The notes: a model not told the origin generated them from the letters alone. Shown: positions 1 to 7,740, counted from the stretch's first letter. The stretch is DNA of 17,758 nucleotides from Aphodousia faecalis (GCA_018712705.1 DVGM01000021.1:1-17758); one strand, 5' to 3'. A program made the numbers and translations.

Positions 1-613
1 TCCTAAGTCACAGAGGCTGTCCTGCCTCCTGGGTTCCAGTCCAAGAAACGGCTACAAGATCGTCTCAATAGGCGACACGCTTCTGACTCCCTTGAGAATC
101 TATAACAACAAAGAAAAAATTAAGTCACTGAGCGACTTCAAAGACGGTGATATCATCGCAATCCCCTCGGATCTGACCAACGGCGGTCGAGCTATCAAAC
201 TCTTAGAGGCCGCAGGTCTCATCAAAGTTGACCCAACGAAAGGTTACGTGCCAACTAAACTGGACATCACCGAGTACAAAGTCAAAATTAAAATCCGTGA
301 AGCTGAATCCGGCATCCTCGCTCGCTTATTACCCGATGTCGCAGCGGCCATCATCAACGGCGGGAATGCCTATACAGCCGGTCTTGACGCTTTTTCAGAC
401 TCTATTTTTTCTGAAGACTTAAATCCAAGCACCAACCCTCAGGTCGCTCAGCTTGTCAACATTATTGCTGCGCGTGAAGCCGATAAAGATAATCCTATCT
501 ACCAAAAAGTTGTCCAGGCCTATCAAACCCACGAGACAGCTACGACTTTGATGAAAGCCTATAAGGGAGCCTATACACCGGCATGGAAAGGAGCTGAAAA
601 GTACACCTATTAA
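1..613 (+). CDS. metQ: MetQ/NlpA-type methionine-binding lipoprotein, 3' part
   Basis: Substrate-binding lipoprotein of a MetNIQ-type D/L-methionine ABC importer, held at the outer face of the inner membrane. From about base 47 the frame is typical of the family: NGYKIVSIGDTLLTPLRIY, then a SLSDFKDGDIIAIPSD segment, TNGGRAIKLLEAAGLIKV, and a C-terminal helix ending YKGAYTPAWKG. The frame has no stop back to the left edge, so the TTG at 92 is not the real start; signal peptide and lipobox lie outside the window. The first ~45 bases, read in this frame (PKSQRLSCLLGSSPR), lack the expected FQHxPYL-type segment that precedes this region in MetQ proteins, so the edge may be rearranged, frameshifted or misassembled. 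metN and metI would be expected nearby but are not visible. MetQ family is fairly sure; the exact ligand (methionine or a related compound) is inferred. Confidence 0.82.
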   Translation, partial: PKSQRLSCLLGSSPRNGYKIVSIGDTLLTPLRIYNNKEKIKSLSDFKDGDIIAIPSDLTNGGRAIKLLEAAGLIKVDPTKGYVPTKLDITEYKVKIKIREAESGILARLLPDVAAAIINGGNAYTAGLDAFSDSIFSEDLNPSTNPQVAQLVNIIAAREADKDNPIYQKVVQAYQTHETATTLMKAYKGAYTPAWKGAEKYTY

Positions 614-620
614 TTTGAAG

Positions 621-657
621 TTGCGAAGCGCCGCAAACACTTAACGGCGCTTCGCAA
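621..657 (+). terminator. Strong hairpin after metQ
   Basis: A perfect 13-bp stem (621-633 with 645-657, starting TTGCGAAGCGCCG) with an 11-nt loop begins 7 nt after the metQ stop. It is probably the transcript end, but AAAATGAC follows rather than a T-tract, so it is not a textbook intrinsic terminator and may instead protect the 3' end. Confidence 0.5.
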
Positions 658-721
658 AATGACACTAACCATCTGAGAAACATTCTGTCTTTTAACAGTT
701 CCCACAAAAGGTCCGCAACGC

Positions 722-785
722 TGAAATTTCCTCTACTTTTCCATAAAAACGATTGCAAACTCTTACTATTTTTACGGAAATTTCA
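722..785. repeat. Overlapping inverted repeats between metQ and sbcB
   Basis: The 614-848 gap between the convergent metQ and sbcB genes has no convincing gene. It holds two overlapping dyads: a perfect 10-bp pair (722-731 with 776-785) and a 12-bp pair (738-749 with 769-780) that has one A.C mismatch read on + but a G.U wobble in RNA from the - strand. They share the GGAAA arm, so only one could form at a time. On - they lie about 65 nt beyond the sbcB stop, without a U-tract. Function unknown; a 3' UTR structure or an element remnant are both possible. Confidence 0.4.
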
Positions 786-848
786 ACATGAGTCCTATTA
801 ACGTCAATGATATTTACTTTAAACCGATTTAAGTTAAATTAGCTCACG

Positions 849-2318
849 TTATACATCATCCAGCGAATTACCGACTATCTCCATCCAGTCGTATAGTGCT
901 CCGCAAATATTTTCCATTCGTTCATCCGGCTCATCCCCACTGCTTTCTGCCATCTCTTCGATTTCTTGGGCAAAAACTTCAAGCGTTCTGGCGCCGCCCG
1001 CTCCTTGCATAAGACGTTCTTCTCGCAATGCGTGCCAGCGACTCTTTTCTTCTTGCGTCAGAGTCTGCGGCCAATTTCTTGCCCTAAATCGGAAAAGTAA
1101 CTCTTCGTATCGTCTGTCCTCAAAAGCAAAACGCCCGCCTTGCACCCACTCGGCCAAGGTTTCAGGTGATAAGCGATTAACCGCCGAAATCAATTTTTTA
1201 TCATTAAAAGAGGCAAAACCACCCGAATACAACCCTGCATCAACATCGGGAGTCGTTTCCGAACTCTTCTCATCTTCTTCAAAAGCTTCAGCCCACAATC
1301 CCATCAACTGATTTAAATGAGGTAACAAAAGAGCGTCATTTTGAAGAGCGGCCGCTTTATTGATTCCAAACTCCTGAGCCCTTTGCTCACTGAGCACGCC
1401 CCAATGATTCACGATAAACGGCGACTGATTAATTTTGCAGACAAAAATCGGCAAACGATTCTTACCTTCAGGCAATTCCTCGTCTTTAACAAAAACCCGA
1501 TCTCGCACCTCTTTGGCACTTAATGTCAGCAATTCACGAGGATCTTCACTGAGGTCCCACATCAACACATGATTGGCTCTGCCGGGCAGCGTTCCCAACG
1601 CTCGAACCAAACGGATATATCCCCGTTCAATTCCGTGCATGGGACTCACCCACAGCAGTGGCTTACCGCTGCGAATCATCTCTACAATCGAATTTTTAAA
1701 TCGATTTCTAAGAGCAAACTCCCACAGTTTGGGCTGTTTTTCTCGGATCAATCGGGCCATTTCAATGGTTGCCTGTACATCACTTAATGCATCGTGGGCA
1801 TGTTCATGGGTCAATCCATTGGCCTGAGACAATTTTTCAAGTCTAAAACTCGGTCGATCCCCTTCATCGGTAAGCGGCCAATGAATCCCCTGTGGTCTCA
1901 ATGCCCAAGTCGCAACGACTAAAGGAAAAAGGTCAAAGCGAGAACACCCGTTGTCATACTCTCTGTCATAGGGATTAAGAAAATTGCGCCAAAAAGTAAA
2001 TCGGGAGACCTCGTCGTCGAAACGCATGGAGTTGTAGCCGACGCTGATTGTGTCCTTACGAATCATTTCCTTGTGGATAAATCGGGCAAACTCTGCCTCA
2101 ATTAAACCGTGTTGCTCACAATACTGAGGCAAAATACCTGTTATGTTGATGCTCTGAGGGCTGGGCATGGTATCCATCGACGGTTTGCAGTACAGGCAAA
2201 TCGGTTTTTCAACAATATTAAGATTGTCATCGGTGCGAATAGCCGCAAATTGAGCCGGTCGATCCTGACTCGGGCTTAGCCCGAACGTTTCATAGTCATG
2301 CCAAAGAAATGTCGTCAT
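849..2318 (-). CDS. sbcB: Exonuclease I (3'-5' ssDNA exonuclease)
   Basis: Processive 3'-to-5' exonuclease on single-stranded DNA, used in mismatch repair, recombination and removal of ssDNA ends; cytoplasmic. At 489 aa it is close to the E. coli enzyme (475 aa). The N-terminal DEDDh domain is intact: Asp8 and Glu10 in HDYETFG, Asp101 in MRFDDEV, and His175/Asp180 in AHDALSD. DRPAQFAAIRTD follows the first motif as in E. coli, and RPQGIHWP and SFRLEKLSQANG are also family signatures. The SH3-like and helical C-terminal parts follow (about 200-489), with VDAGLYSGGFASFND and RFRARNWPQTL matching the family. Start ATG at 2318. It is on the same strand as the upstream transporter gene but 63 nt away, so co-transcription is possible but not shown. 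Confidence 0.96.
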   Translation of the reverse strand: MTTFLWHDYETFGLSPSQDRPAQFAAIRTDDNLNIVEKPICLYCKPSMDTMPSPQSINITGILPQYCEQHGLIEAEFARFIHKEMIRKDTISVGYNSMRFDDEVSRFTFWRNFLNPYDREYDNGCSRFDLFPLVVATWALRPQGIHWPLTDEGDRPSFRLEKLSQANGLTHEHAHDALSDVQATIEMARLIREKQPKLWEFALRNRFKNSIVEMIRSGKPLLWVSPMHGIERGYIRLVRALGTLPGRANHVLMWDLSEDPRELLTLSAKEVRDRVFVKDEELPEGKNRLPIFVCKINQSPFIVNHWGVLSEQRAQEFGINKAAALQNDALLLPHLNQLMGLWAEAFEEDEKSSETTPDVDAGLYSGGFASFNDKKLISAVNRLSPETLAEWVQGGRFAFEDRRYEELLFRFRARNWPQTLTQEEKSRWHALREERLMQGAGGARTLEVFAQEIEEMAESSGDEPDERMENICGALYDWMEIVGNSLDDV

Positions 2319-2381
2319 GGAAAATCCGCGAAAAATGGTTCAACAGTCGCATTATGGCAAAAAAAAGCCATTAGCCAAATG

Positions 2382-3323
2382 TTAGACTTTAACATTACGA
2401 AAAACTCGCAACGCAGCCAGAACACCTAAAAGAAGCATCACCATACCGATGCTCATCGATAATGTGGGCCAGGCTTGCCGCCACATCAATGCATAAATCA
2501 CTGAAAAAATCGTTTCAAATACAATGAGCTGCCCTGCCAAAGCCGTCGGAAGCCGCTCGCTCATAGCATTCCAAAACGCCGCGCCTACCCACGAACACAC
2601 GATACCTGCCACCAACATGACCGCCACAAATTTCAACGGTTGAGGTCCCAACATACCAACCTGCGGCGGCTCAAGCCACATACTCACGAACACAAATCCC
2701 AGTAAGGTGAAAGGCAAAATAGCCAAGCCTTGCGCCGTAGCCCAAACTTTAGGCCCCTTTGTTTTATTAGCCAATAACCAATCGGCATTGCGAATCGGGT
2801 ACCAAGTCCACAAAAGCAGAGAAAGAACCGCACAGCCTACCCCAATCCAAAATTGCAAAGGGGTGGCGGCCTGCTCATGAACGGCATAGTAAAACTCTGT
2901 CCAATTGGCCACAACCATCCCGCATAAAATCAGTCCCAAAGGCAAAATCAGGCGACTCCAAGGAACATTAGCGCCCCTTTTTTTATTTCGTAAATTAGAA
3001 ACCACCGCCACTAAAACCGGAATTAAACACATCAACATCCCGGCAATCGGCGCACCAGAGAGCTGTACACTGGTCACCAAAGACCAGTAGTAGACGAGGC
3101 TGCCGAAAAAGGCGAGTCTCATGGCAAAGAACCAGTCTCTGCGGGTTAGTTTTTTCAGTTCTTTGATTTGGAAAGGAACAAAAAGCAGGCATGCCATTCC
3201 ATAAACGGCAAAGCGGGCTGAGGCAATCATGACCGGATCGTACTCAGGCAGAATCAAAGGAAAGATATAAATCAGCCCCCAGATCGCACAGGCAATCACG
3301 GCATAAAGTAAACCCAAGAACAT
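2382..3323 (-). CDS. DMT-superfamily (EamA) inner-membrane transporter
   Basis: A 313-residue, very hydrophobic protein with about ten membrane segments in two EamA-like halves. The first segment carries the FLGLLYAVIACAIWGLIYIF pattern and the second half begins around residue 155. GAPIAGMLMCLIPVLVAVVS and the QLIVFETIFSVIYALMW segment (followed by GMVMLLLGVLAAL) are typical of drug/metabolite transporters, which usually export amino acids, nucleosides or small toxic compounds. The substrate cannot be read from the sequence. The ATG at 3323 has no strong Shine-Dalgarno. It lies downstream of the ftsH terminator, so it probably has its own promoter or depends on read-through. The 3' flank has a short A8-looped hairpin (about 2354-2371) too weak to call a terminator. 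Confidence 0.85.
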   Translation of the reverse strand: MFLGLLYAVIACAIWGLIYIFPLILPEYDPVMIASARFAVYGMACLLFVPFQIKELKKLTRRDWFFAMRLAFFGSLVYYWSLVTSVQLSGAPIAGMLMCLIPVLVAVVSNLRNKKRGANVPWSRLILPLGLILCGMVVANWTEFYYAVHEQAATPLQFWIGVGCAVLSLLLWTWYPIRNADWLLANKTKGPKVWATAQGLAILPFTLLGFVFVSMWLEPPQVGMLGPQPLKFVAVMLVAGIVCSWVGAAFWNAMSERLPTALAGQLIVFETIFSVIYALMWRQAWPTLSMSIGMVMLLLGVLAALRVFRNVKV

Positions 3324-3344
3324 GTCAGCTGTACTTTTTTGTCT

Positions 3345-3377
3345 GTGAAAACAAAGCCGAGAGTTTTTGCTCCCGGC
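3345..3377 (-). terminator. Intrinsic terminator of ftsH
   Basis: On the - strand, 20 nt after the ftsH stop, GCCGGGAG pairs with CTCTCGGC (3370-3377 with 3356-3363, one G.U) around a 6-nt loop, followed by TTTGTTTTC. GC-rich stem plus U-rich tail is the classic intrinsic terminator form. Confidence 0.8.
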
Positions 3378-3397
3378 CCTGTTTTTCTTTAAATCGG

Positions 3398-5329
3398 TTA
3401 TTGACCCGATTGATCGTTGTTATCTTTTTCTTGAACTTGCGGCGTCGCTTCATTTTCAACCGGTTTCATTTCCGGTTGTGCCTGACGTTCTTGATCGGCC
3501 TTGGCAGAAGCTCCCGGTCTCGGAGGACGAACTTCTCGTCCTTCCATGATGTCAGTGATCTGATCTTCATCAAGTGTTTCCCACTTCATCAAACACTGAA
3601 CCATCACTTCCACACGTTCACGATTAGCTTTAAGAATGTCGCAAGCACGTGCGTACTGTTCTTCCAAAATACGGCGCACTTCGGCGTCAATCTTTTGCAT
3701 GGTAGCTTCAGAAACGTGCGTTGTACGGGTCACAGAACGACCCAAGAACACTTCGCCTTCATTTTCCGCATAGACCATGACACCCATGGCATCGCTCATA
3801 CCGTAACGGGTAACCATATCGCGAGCCATCTGGGTGGCGCGCTCAAAGTCATTTGACGCACCGGTTGTCTTTTGATTCAAGAACACTTCTTCGGCCGCAC
3901 GTCCGCCAAACATAATCGCCAGACGGGAAGTGAGGTAAACGTCGTCATAATTGAAGCGATCTTTTTCCGGCAATTGCATTGTCACACCCAAAGCGCGGCC
4001 ACGGGGCACAATCGTCACCTTGTGCACAGGATCGCTCTTTGGCAGCATCCAAGCCACCACAGCGTGACCGGATTCATGATAAGCCGTCGTCTTCTTTTCG
4101 TCTTCGCTCATCACCATGCTGCGGCGTTCAGCCCCCATGAGGATCTTGTCCTTAGCCTGCTCAAAGTCGACCATTTCCACCACTTTGGCATCACGACGAG
4201 CGGCAAAAAGTGCGGCTTCATTAACCAAATTAGCCAAATCCGCACCGCTCATGCCGGGCGTTCCGCGTGCAATGACTTCAGGATCAACATCACGGCCAAC
4301 GGGCACTTTCTTCATGTGGACATTGAGAATTTGTTCACGACCACGAACATCGGGCAAAGGCACCACCACTTGACGGTCAAAACGACCCGGACGCAATAGC
4401 GCAGGATCGAGCACATCAGGACGGTTGGTGGCTGCGATCACGATCACATTGGTGCCCGTTTCAAAGCCGTCCATTTCGACAAGCATTTGGTTTAAGGTTT
4501 GTTCGCGTTCATCATTGCCACCCCCTAAACCAGCTCCACGTTGACGGCCTACCGCATCAATTTCATCAATGAAGATGATGCAGGGAGCGTTCTTCTTGGC
4601 GTTTTCAAACATGTCGCGAACGCGAGCCGCGCCAACACCGACGAACATTTCCACGAAGTCTGAACCGGAAATAGAGAAAAACGGCACTTTCGCCTCACCG
4701 GCGATAGCTTTAGCCAAAAGAGTCTTACCGGTACCGGGGCTGCCCACCAACAAAATACCGCGCGGAATACGACCGCCCAATCGCTGGAATTTCGAGGGAT
4801 CGCGCAAAAAGTCAACCACTTCCTGCACTTCTTCCTTGGCTTCATCACAACCGGCGACATCCGCAAAGGTGATCTTATTGTTGGAAGTATCGAGTTTTCT
4901 GGCTTTGCTCTTACCGAAACTGAAAGCTCCGCCTTTGCCGCCACCCTGCATCTGACGCATGAAAAACACCCACACGCCGATCAAAAGCAACATCGGGAAC
5001 CAAGAAATCAATACTGTCATCCAGAAAGACGGCTCTTCCTCCGGCGTTCCATACACCTGCACACCGTCTTTTCTCAAGTCATCCACCATCCACAAGTCAC
5101 CCGGGCTCGTGATGACATATTTTTGTCCTTCAACCGGAGTAACGGTGATTTCACGACCTTTGATGTCCACACGAGCAATCTTGCCCGCCTTGGCGTCATC
5201 CATAAACTGCGTGTAGCTCGTTGAGGTCGCCATGGTCGATGTTTCAGGCTCAAACTGCCGAAACACCGTGAAAAACACCAGCGCTAAAATGATCCAAATA
5301 CCGATACGATTAAAGAAATTTCTATTCAA
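3398..5329 (-). CDS. ftsH: ATP-dependent zinc metalloprotease FtsH
   Basis: Membrane-anchored hexameric AAA+ protease that degrades misfolded membrane proteins and regulators such as LpxC and sigma-32 in enterobacteria. The 643 residues show, in order: an N-terminal membrane helix (about 8-25), a periplasmic domain (30-100), a second helix (105-124), Walker A GSPGTGKT (196-203), Walker B IIFIDEID (251-258), the second region of homology around 298-319 (ATNRPDVLDPALLRPGRFDR), and the protease motif HESGH (418-422) with the third zinc ligand Asp494 in ASNDFERA. The tail beyond 600 is low-complexity and charged. The start is TTG at 5329: an in-frame stop lies three codons upstream (next to last before the TTG), the N-terminus fits FtsH, and AAGGAG sits 8 nt upstream. 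It lies 121 nt downstream of rlmE on the same strand, the arrangement known from E. coli. Confidence 0.98.
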   Translation of the reverse strand: MNRNFFNRIGIWIILALVFFTVFRQFEPETSTMATSTSYTQFMDDAKAGKIARVDIKGREITVTPVEGQKYVITSPGDLWMVDDLRKDGVQVYGTPEEEPSFWMTVLISWFPMLLLIGVWVFFMRQMQGGGKGGAFSFGKSKARKLDTSNNKITFADVAGCDEAKEEVQEVVDFLRDPSKFQRLGGRIPRGILLVGSPGTGKTLLAKAIAGEAKVPFFSISGSDFVEMFVGVGAARVRDMFENAKKNAPCIIFIDEIDAVGRQRGAGLGGGNDEREQTLNQMLVEMDGFETGTNVIVIAATNRPDVLDPALLRPGRFDRQVVVPLPDVRGREQILNVHMKKVPVGRDVDPEVIARGTPGMSGADLANLVNEAALFAARRDAKVVEMVDFEQAKDKILMGAERRSMVMSEDEKKTTAYHESGHAVVAWMLPKSDPVHKVTIVPRGRALGVTMQLPEKDRFNYDDVYLTSRLAIMFGGRAAEEVFLNQKTTGASNDFERATQMARDMVTRYGMSDAMGVMVYAENEGEVFLGRSVTRTTHVSEATMQKIDAEVRRILEEQYARACDILKANRERVEVMVQCLMKWETLDEDQITDIMEGREVRPPRPGASAKADQERQAQPEMKPVENEATPQVQEKDNNDQSGQ

Positions 5330-5337
5330 TTTTCAGG

Positions 5338-5343
5338 CTCCTT
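5338..5343 (-). promoter_or_regulatory. Shine-Dalgarno deciding the TTG start of ftsH
   Basis: AAGGAG on the - strand, 8 nt before the TTG at 5329. It supports TTG as the initiation codon, since no in-frame ATG or GTG fits the FtsH N-terminus. A strong Shine-Dalgarno with a weak start codon is a plausible way to limit FtsH synthesis (inference). Confidence 0.75.
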
Positions 5344-5450
5344 CGCCTCTTCTGATAACGCTATTTTCCGGATGCAAATTCCAGACTGTTAAGGATACCG
5401 ACAATTCCTTGAGTTGGAAATATTTTTCATCCTTTTTAACAAGAATTTTC

Positions 5451-6101
5451 TCAGCGTTTCTTTATGTGTTTGGCCACCATGTAAACTTCAGCCGATGTAT
5501 CCCGGCTAGCTTCAGGCTTACGGGTCAAAACGGTCTTAAAGTGCTTTTTGAGTGTCTCGACATATTGCGAGAAACCGCTGCCTTGGAATACTTTGGTCAC
5601 AAAGACTCCGTTATCTTTGAGGTGCTCCAAGCAAAACTCAAGAGCCAACTCATTTAAAAGCAAACAGCGGGCTGCGTCGGCTGCCGCAATACCGGAAAGA
5701 TTCGGAGCCATGTCGGAGAGCACCAAATCGACCTGTTTATCGCCGATAATTTCGGTTAATTTATCAGCCACTTCCTGCTCACGGAAGTCTCCCTGAAGAA
5801 ACGTCACACCGTCAATGGGATCCATCGGCAAAATATCCATGGCAATGATCGTGCCGCGAACTTCTCCGTCTTTACCGGCTAATTTTTCACGAACCACCTG
5901 CGTCCAACTGCCGGGAGCGGCTCCCAGGTCCACCACACACATTCCCGGACGGATTAGCTTCTCCTTCTCATTGAGCTCAATAAGTTTATAAACCGAGCGA
6001 GCGCGATAGCCCTCCTGGCGTGAACGCTTCACAAAAGGATCATTAATGTGACGCTCAATCCAAGCGCGATTGGAACGCAGTTTCTTTGTTGCTACTGGCA
6101 T
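5451..6101 (-). CDS. rlmE: 23S rRNA 2'-O-methyltransferase RlmE (FtsJ/RrmJ)
   Basis: SAM-dependent enzyme that methylates the 2'-hydroxyl of U2552 (E. coli numbering) in the A loop of 23S rRNA late in 50S assembly. The 216-residue protein has the SAM-binding motif VVDLGAAPGSW (57-67) and the full K-D-K-E tetrad of this family: Lys39, Asp130 (LSDMAPN), Lys170 (VTKVFQGSG) and Glu205 (AEVYMVAK), against Lys38, Asp124, Lys164 and Glu199 in E. coli. Start ATG at 6101 has only an A-rich leader and no clear Shine-Dalgarno. It is divergent from yhbY, 57 nt away, and upstream of ftsH; these three genes are often neighbours in beta- and gammaproteobacteria. Confidence 0.97.
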   Translation of the reverse strand: MPVATKKLRSNRAWIERHINDPFVKRSRQEGYRARSVYKLIELNEKEKLIRPGMCVVDLGAAPGSWTQVVREKLAGKDGEVRGTIIAMDILPMDPIDGVTFLQGDFREQEVADKLTEIIGDKQVDLVLSDMAPNLSGIAAADAARCLLLNELALEFCLEHLKDNGVFVTKVFQGSGFSQYVETLKKHFKTVLTRKPEASRDTSAEVYMVAKHIKKR

Positions 6102-6158
6102 GATTTTTTTATAAAATTCGTCGTTTTTAAATTTTTGTTTATCAACTCAAACCGTATT

Positions 6159-6581
6159 ATGGCTGAACTTCTACTTGACCGCGACACTCGTTTGGCACTT
6201 CGTGGACAGGCTCACGGACTCGATCCTGTTGTGTTATTGGGTGCCAATGGCCTCACTGACGCGGTTTTAAAAGAAATTGACCGCGCTCTTTTGGCTCACG
6301 AATTAATCAAAATTCGCGTTCCCGGCGATGAACGTGAAGAGCGCGAGGCAATTTATAACGAAATCGCCGACCGCTTAAATGCCGCTCGAATTCAAATGAT
6401 CGGCAAGCTCTTGGTTTTGTGGCGTCCGAACCCCGAAAAGCAAAAAGAAGAAGCTGAACGGGCCAAGCGTCGCAAAATGGCTGAAGCCCGACGCGGCATG
6501 CGCGGCGGTCCGACGGCTCACCGCAAAACCCGCGCACAAGCTAAAGGTCGAACGACCAAAAAGGCTTACGCCAACCTCTAA
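6159..6581 (+). CDS. yhbY: CRS1/YhbY-type ribosome-assembly RNA-binding protein
   Basis: Small RNA-binding protein associated with pre-50S particles. Residues 1-95 form a YhbY (CRM) domain: LALRGQAHGLDPVVLLGANG with the GxxG-type loop GANG, then EIDRALLAHELIKIRV and a last strand reading IGKLLVLWRP. The ATG at 6159 gives 140 aa and matches the known N-terminus; an in-frame start at 6048 would add 37 unrelated residues that overlap rlmE antisense, so it is not preferred. The E. coli protein is about 97 aa, so this one carries a roughly 40-residue Lys/Arg/Gln-rich tail (AKRRKMAEARRGMRGG onward), probably a disordered rRNA-binding extension. No clear Shine-Dalgarno is visible. The gene shares a 57-nt intergenic region with rlmE, so expression may be coordinated. 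Confidence 0.93.
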   Translation: MAELLLDRDTRLALRGQAHGLDPVVLLGANGLTDAVLKEIDRALLAHELIKIRVPGDEREEREAIYNEIADRLNAARIQMIGKLLVLWRPNPEKQKEEAERAKRRKMAEARRGMRGGPTAHRKTRAQAKGRTTKKAYANL

Positions 6582-6587
6582 ACCGAC

Positions 6588-6617
6588 AAAGGCTCGAAAC
6601 CAAAGTTCGAGCCTTTT
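6588..6617 (+). terminator. Intrinsic terminator after yhbY
   Basis: An 11-bp perfect stem (6588-6598 with 6606-6616, AAAGGCTCGAA) with a 7-nt loop, followed by TTTTATTTTC on +. It starts 7 nt after the yhbY stop. On the - strand the same hairpin lies beyond the greA stop with a weaker tail (TTTGTCGGTTT), so it may work in both directions. Confidence 0.9.
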
Positions 6618-6659
6618 ATTTTCTATAGCCGTGCTTAAATCCTCGGCTTCAGTATTCGA

Positions 6660-7133
6660 TTAGATATACTGAACTGTCAAGATATCGTATGCGCGATCAC
6701 CGCCCGGGGCGTGCACGATAGCCTCATCGCCTTCAAACTTACCGATTAATGCACGAGCGATAGGACTGGAAATCGAAACCAAATTACGTTTGATGTCGCC
6801 CTCATCGTCACCGACGATTTGATAAGTTACCACTTCACCCGTATCTTGATTTTCCAATTCAACCGTTGCGCCAAAAACAATACGACCACCGGCGTCCAAC
6901 TCCTTCGGGTCAATGATCTGCAGCGAAGCTAACTTACCCTCCAACTCCGCAATACGGCCTTCAATATGCCCTTGAAGTTCCTTTGCTGCATCGTATTCAG
7001 CGTTTTCGGACAAATCACCTTTTTCACGGGCTTCCTTAATCGCCTGCACAACCGCAGGACGCTCCACGCTCTTTAAGCGTTTTAATTCGGCCTTCAACAA
7101 TTCGGCACCACGTACAGTAATGGGAATCGCCAT
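6660..7133 (-). CDS. greA: Transcript-cleavage factor GreA
   Basis: Binds the secondary channel of RNA polymerase and triggers cleavage of backtracked RNA so that elongation can resume. The 157-residue length and the layout are those of GreA: an N-terminal coiled coil (about 10-75) with SENAEYDAAKELQ carrying the acidic tip residues (Asp/Glu near 41-44), then a C-terminal FKBP-like domain with VFGATVELEN and ISSPIARALIGKFEGDEA. Start ATG at 7133 (MAIPITVRGAELLK) agrees with the family; the longer reading from 7199 adds 22 residues without family match. The leader is purine-rich (GAGAGAAAGAG). Not in an evident operon here. Confidence 0.97.
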   Translation of the reverse strand: MAIPITVRGAELLKAELKRLKSVERPAVVQAIKEAREKGDLSENAEYDAAKELQGHIEGRIAELEGKLASLQIIDPKELDAGGRIVFGATVELENQDTGEVVTYQIVGDDEGDIKRNLVSISSPIARALIGKFEGDEAIVHAPGGDRAYDILTVQYI

Positions 7134-7354
7134 AGTATTTTTCTCTTTCTCTCTCAACAGGGAACAAAGAAGCCCGAGCCAAAACTTAAGCTCAGGCATC
7201 CCTTCATAACGCCGCTTATTTTACCGCAAAATCAATTTTTAGAAAAAAGACGAATCCTTAACCCAGCTATCTGAATAGCGGAAAACATTTTGGTTCGATT
7301 GTGAATTACATACAAACTCTCCTACCTTTTTTTCCCCCCATCCACAAAAAGCAT

Positions 7355-7630
7355 TTAGTACCAACCGTCATTTCTGTCTCCAAGCCGATCACTAAACATA
7401 TACTTAGTTTGATCTGACCAATCCAATGTCAAACCTAAAATGCTGAGAACTGTTGTCAGTGTAGAAAAGCGGACATCCCCTCCCTTTTCTAACTTAATCA
7501 ACGTCTTACGACTTATACCTGTCGCTTTCTCGATATCTTCTAATGTATATTTCAATTTTTTGCGACGAAGGCGGATACGCTCTCCAATCTCTTCAAGTTT
7601 TAATACGTTGGCATGGACAAAATTTTTCAT
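7355..7630 (-). CDS. XRE-family regulator, HipB/HigA-antitoxin-like, orphan
   Basis: A small DNA-binding protein of 91 aa from the ATG at 7630; a TTG at 7678 would add 16 hydrophobic residues and lies inside a palindrome, so it is less likely. The XRE helix-turn-helix spans about residues 14-70: IGERIRLRRKKLKYTLEDIE, ATGISRKTLIKLEKG, then FSTLTTVLSILGLTL, the pattern seen in HipB-like antitoxins and short repressors. The tail (WSDQTKYMFSDRLGDRNDGWY, split here by function only) is not recognised. No toxin (HipA, HigB or RelE type) is encoded on either side: greA follows and a non-coding stretch precedes. It could be a stand-alone transcription factor or what remains of a toxin-antitoxin pair. 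Nested inverted repeats upstream suggest autoregulation. Confidence 0.75.
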   Translation of the reverse strand: MKNFVHANVLKLEEIGERIRLRRKKLKYTLEDIEKATGISRKTLIKLEKGGDVRFSTLTTVLSILGLTLDWSDQTKYMFSDRLGDRNDGWY

Positions 7631-7638
7631 AGCACAAA

Positions 7639-7703
7639 AAAAATTGAAGTAAAGTACAACATCTTGATAAATTATCAATAATGTGTAGTTTACTTCAATT
7701 TTT
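7639..7703 (-). promoter_or_regulatory. Nested operator-like dyads upstream of the XRE gene
   Basis: A perfect 15-bp inverted repeat (7639-7653 with 7689-7703, AAAAATTGAAGTAAA) flanks a perfect palindrome, TTGATAAATTATCAA (7664-7678). On - the TTGATA of the inner palindrome could serve as a -35, with TACTTT 16 nt further as a poor -10. Sites of this kind directly before an XRE gene fit self-repression; binding is inferred. Confidence 0.5.
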
Positions 7704-7718
7704 AGTAATTTTAACCAA

Positions 7719-7740
7719 AATGTGAATAAAAGTTCACATT
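7719..7740. repeat. AATGTGAA inverted repeat
   Basis: Perfect 8-bp arms (7719-7726 and 7733-7740) around TAAAAG. Read on -, it lies past the M20 operon and is followed by TTGGTTAAAATT, so it could be a weak terminator for that operon or another binding site upstream of the XRE gene. Undecided. Confidence 0.35.

Noticed and set aside
788..832. 14-codon ORF (MSPINVNDIYFKPI) upstream of the sbcB 3' end, on +
   Set aside because: Very short, no convincing promoter, and inside convergent intergenic DNA; no support beyond a start and a stop.
2354..2371. ATGGC-A8-GCCAT hairpin as terminator of the DMT transporter gene
   Set aside because: Only a 5-bp stem and the U-run lies in the loop rather than after the stem.
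3872..4399. 175-codon open frame on + inside ftsH
   Set aside because: Antisense shadow of the FtsH AAA+/protease region, without a ribosome-binding site or known motif.
5380..5450. GTTAA..GGAT / ATCCTTAAC partial dyad between rlmE and ftsH
   Set aside because: Long spacer and a bulged arm; no more than expected by chance in AT-rich intergenic DNA.
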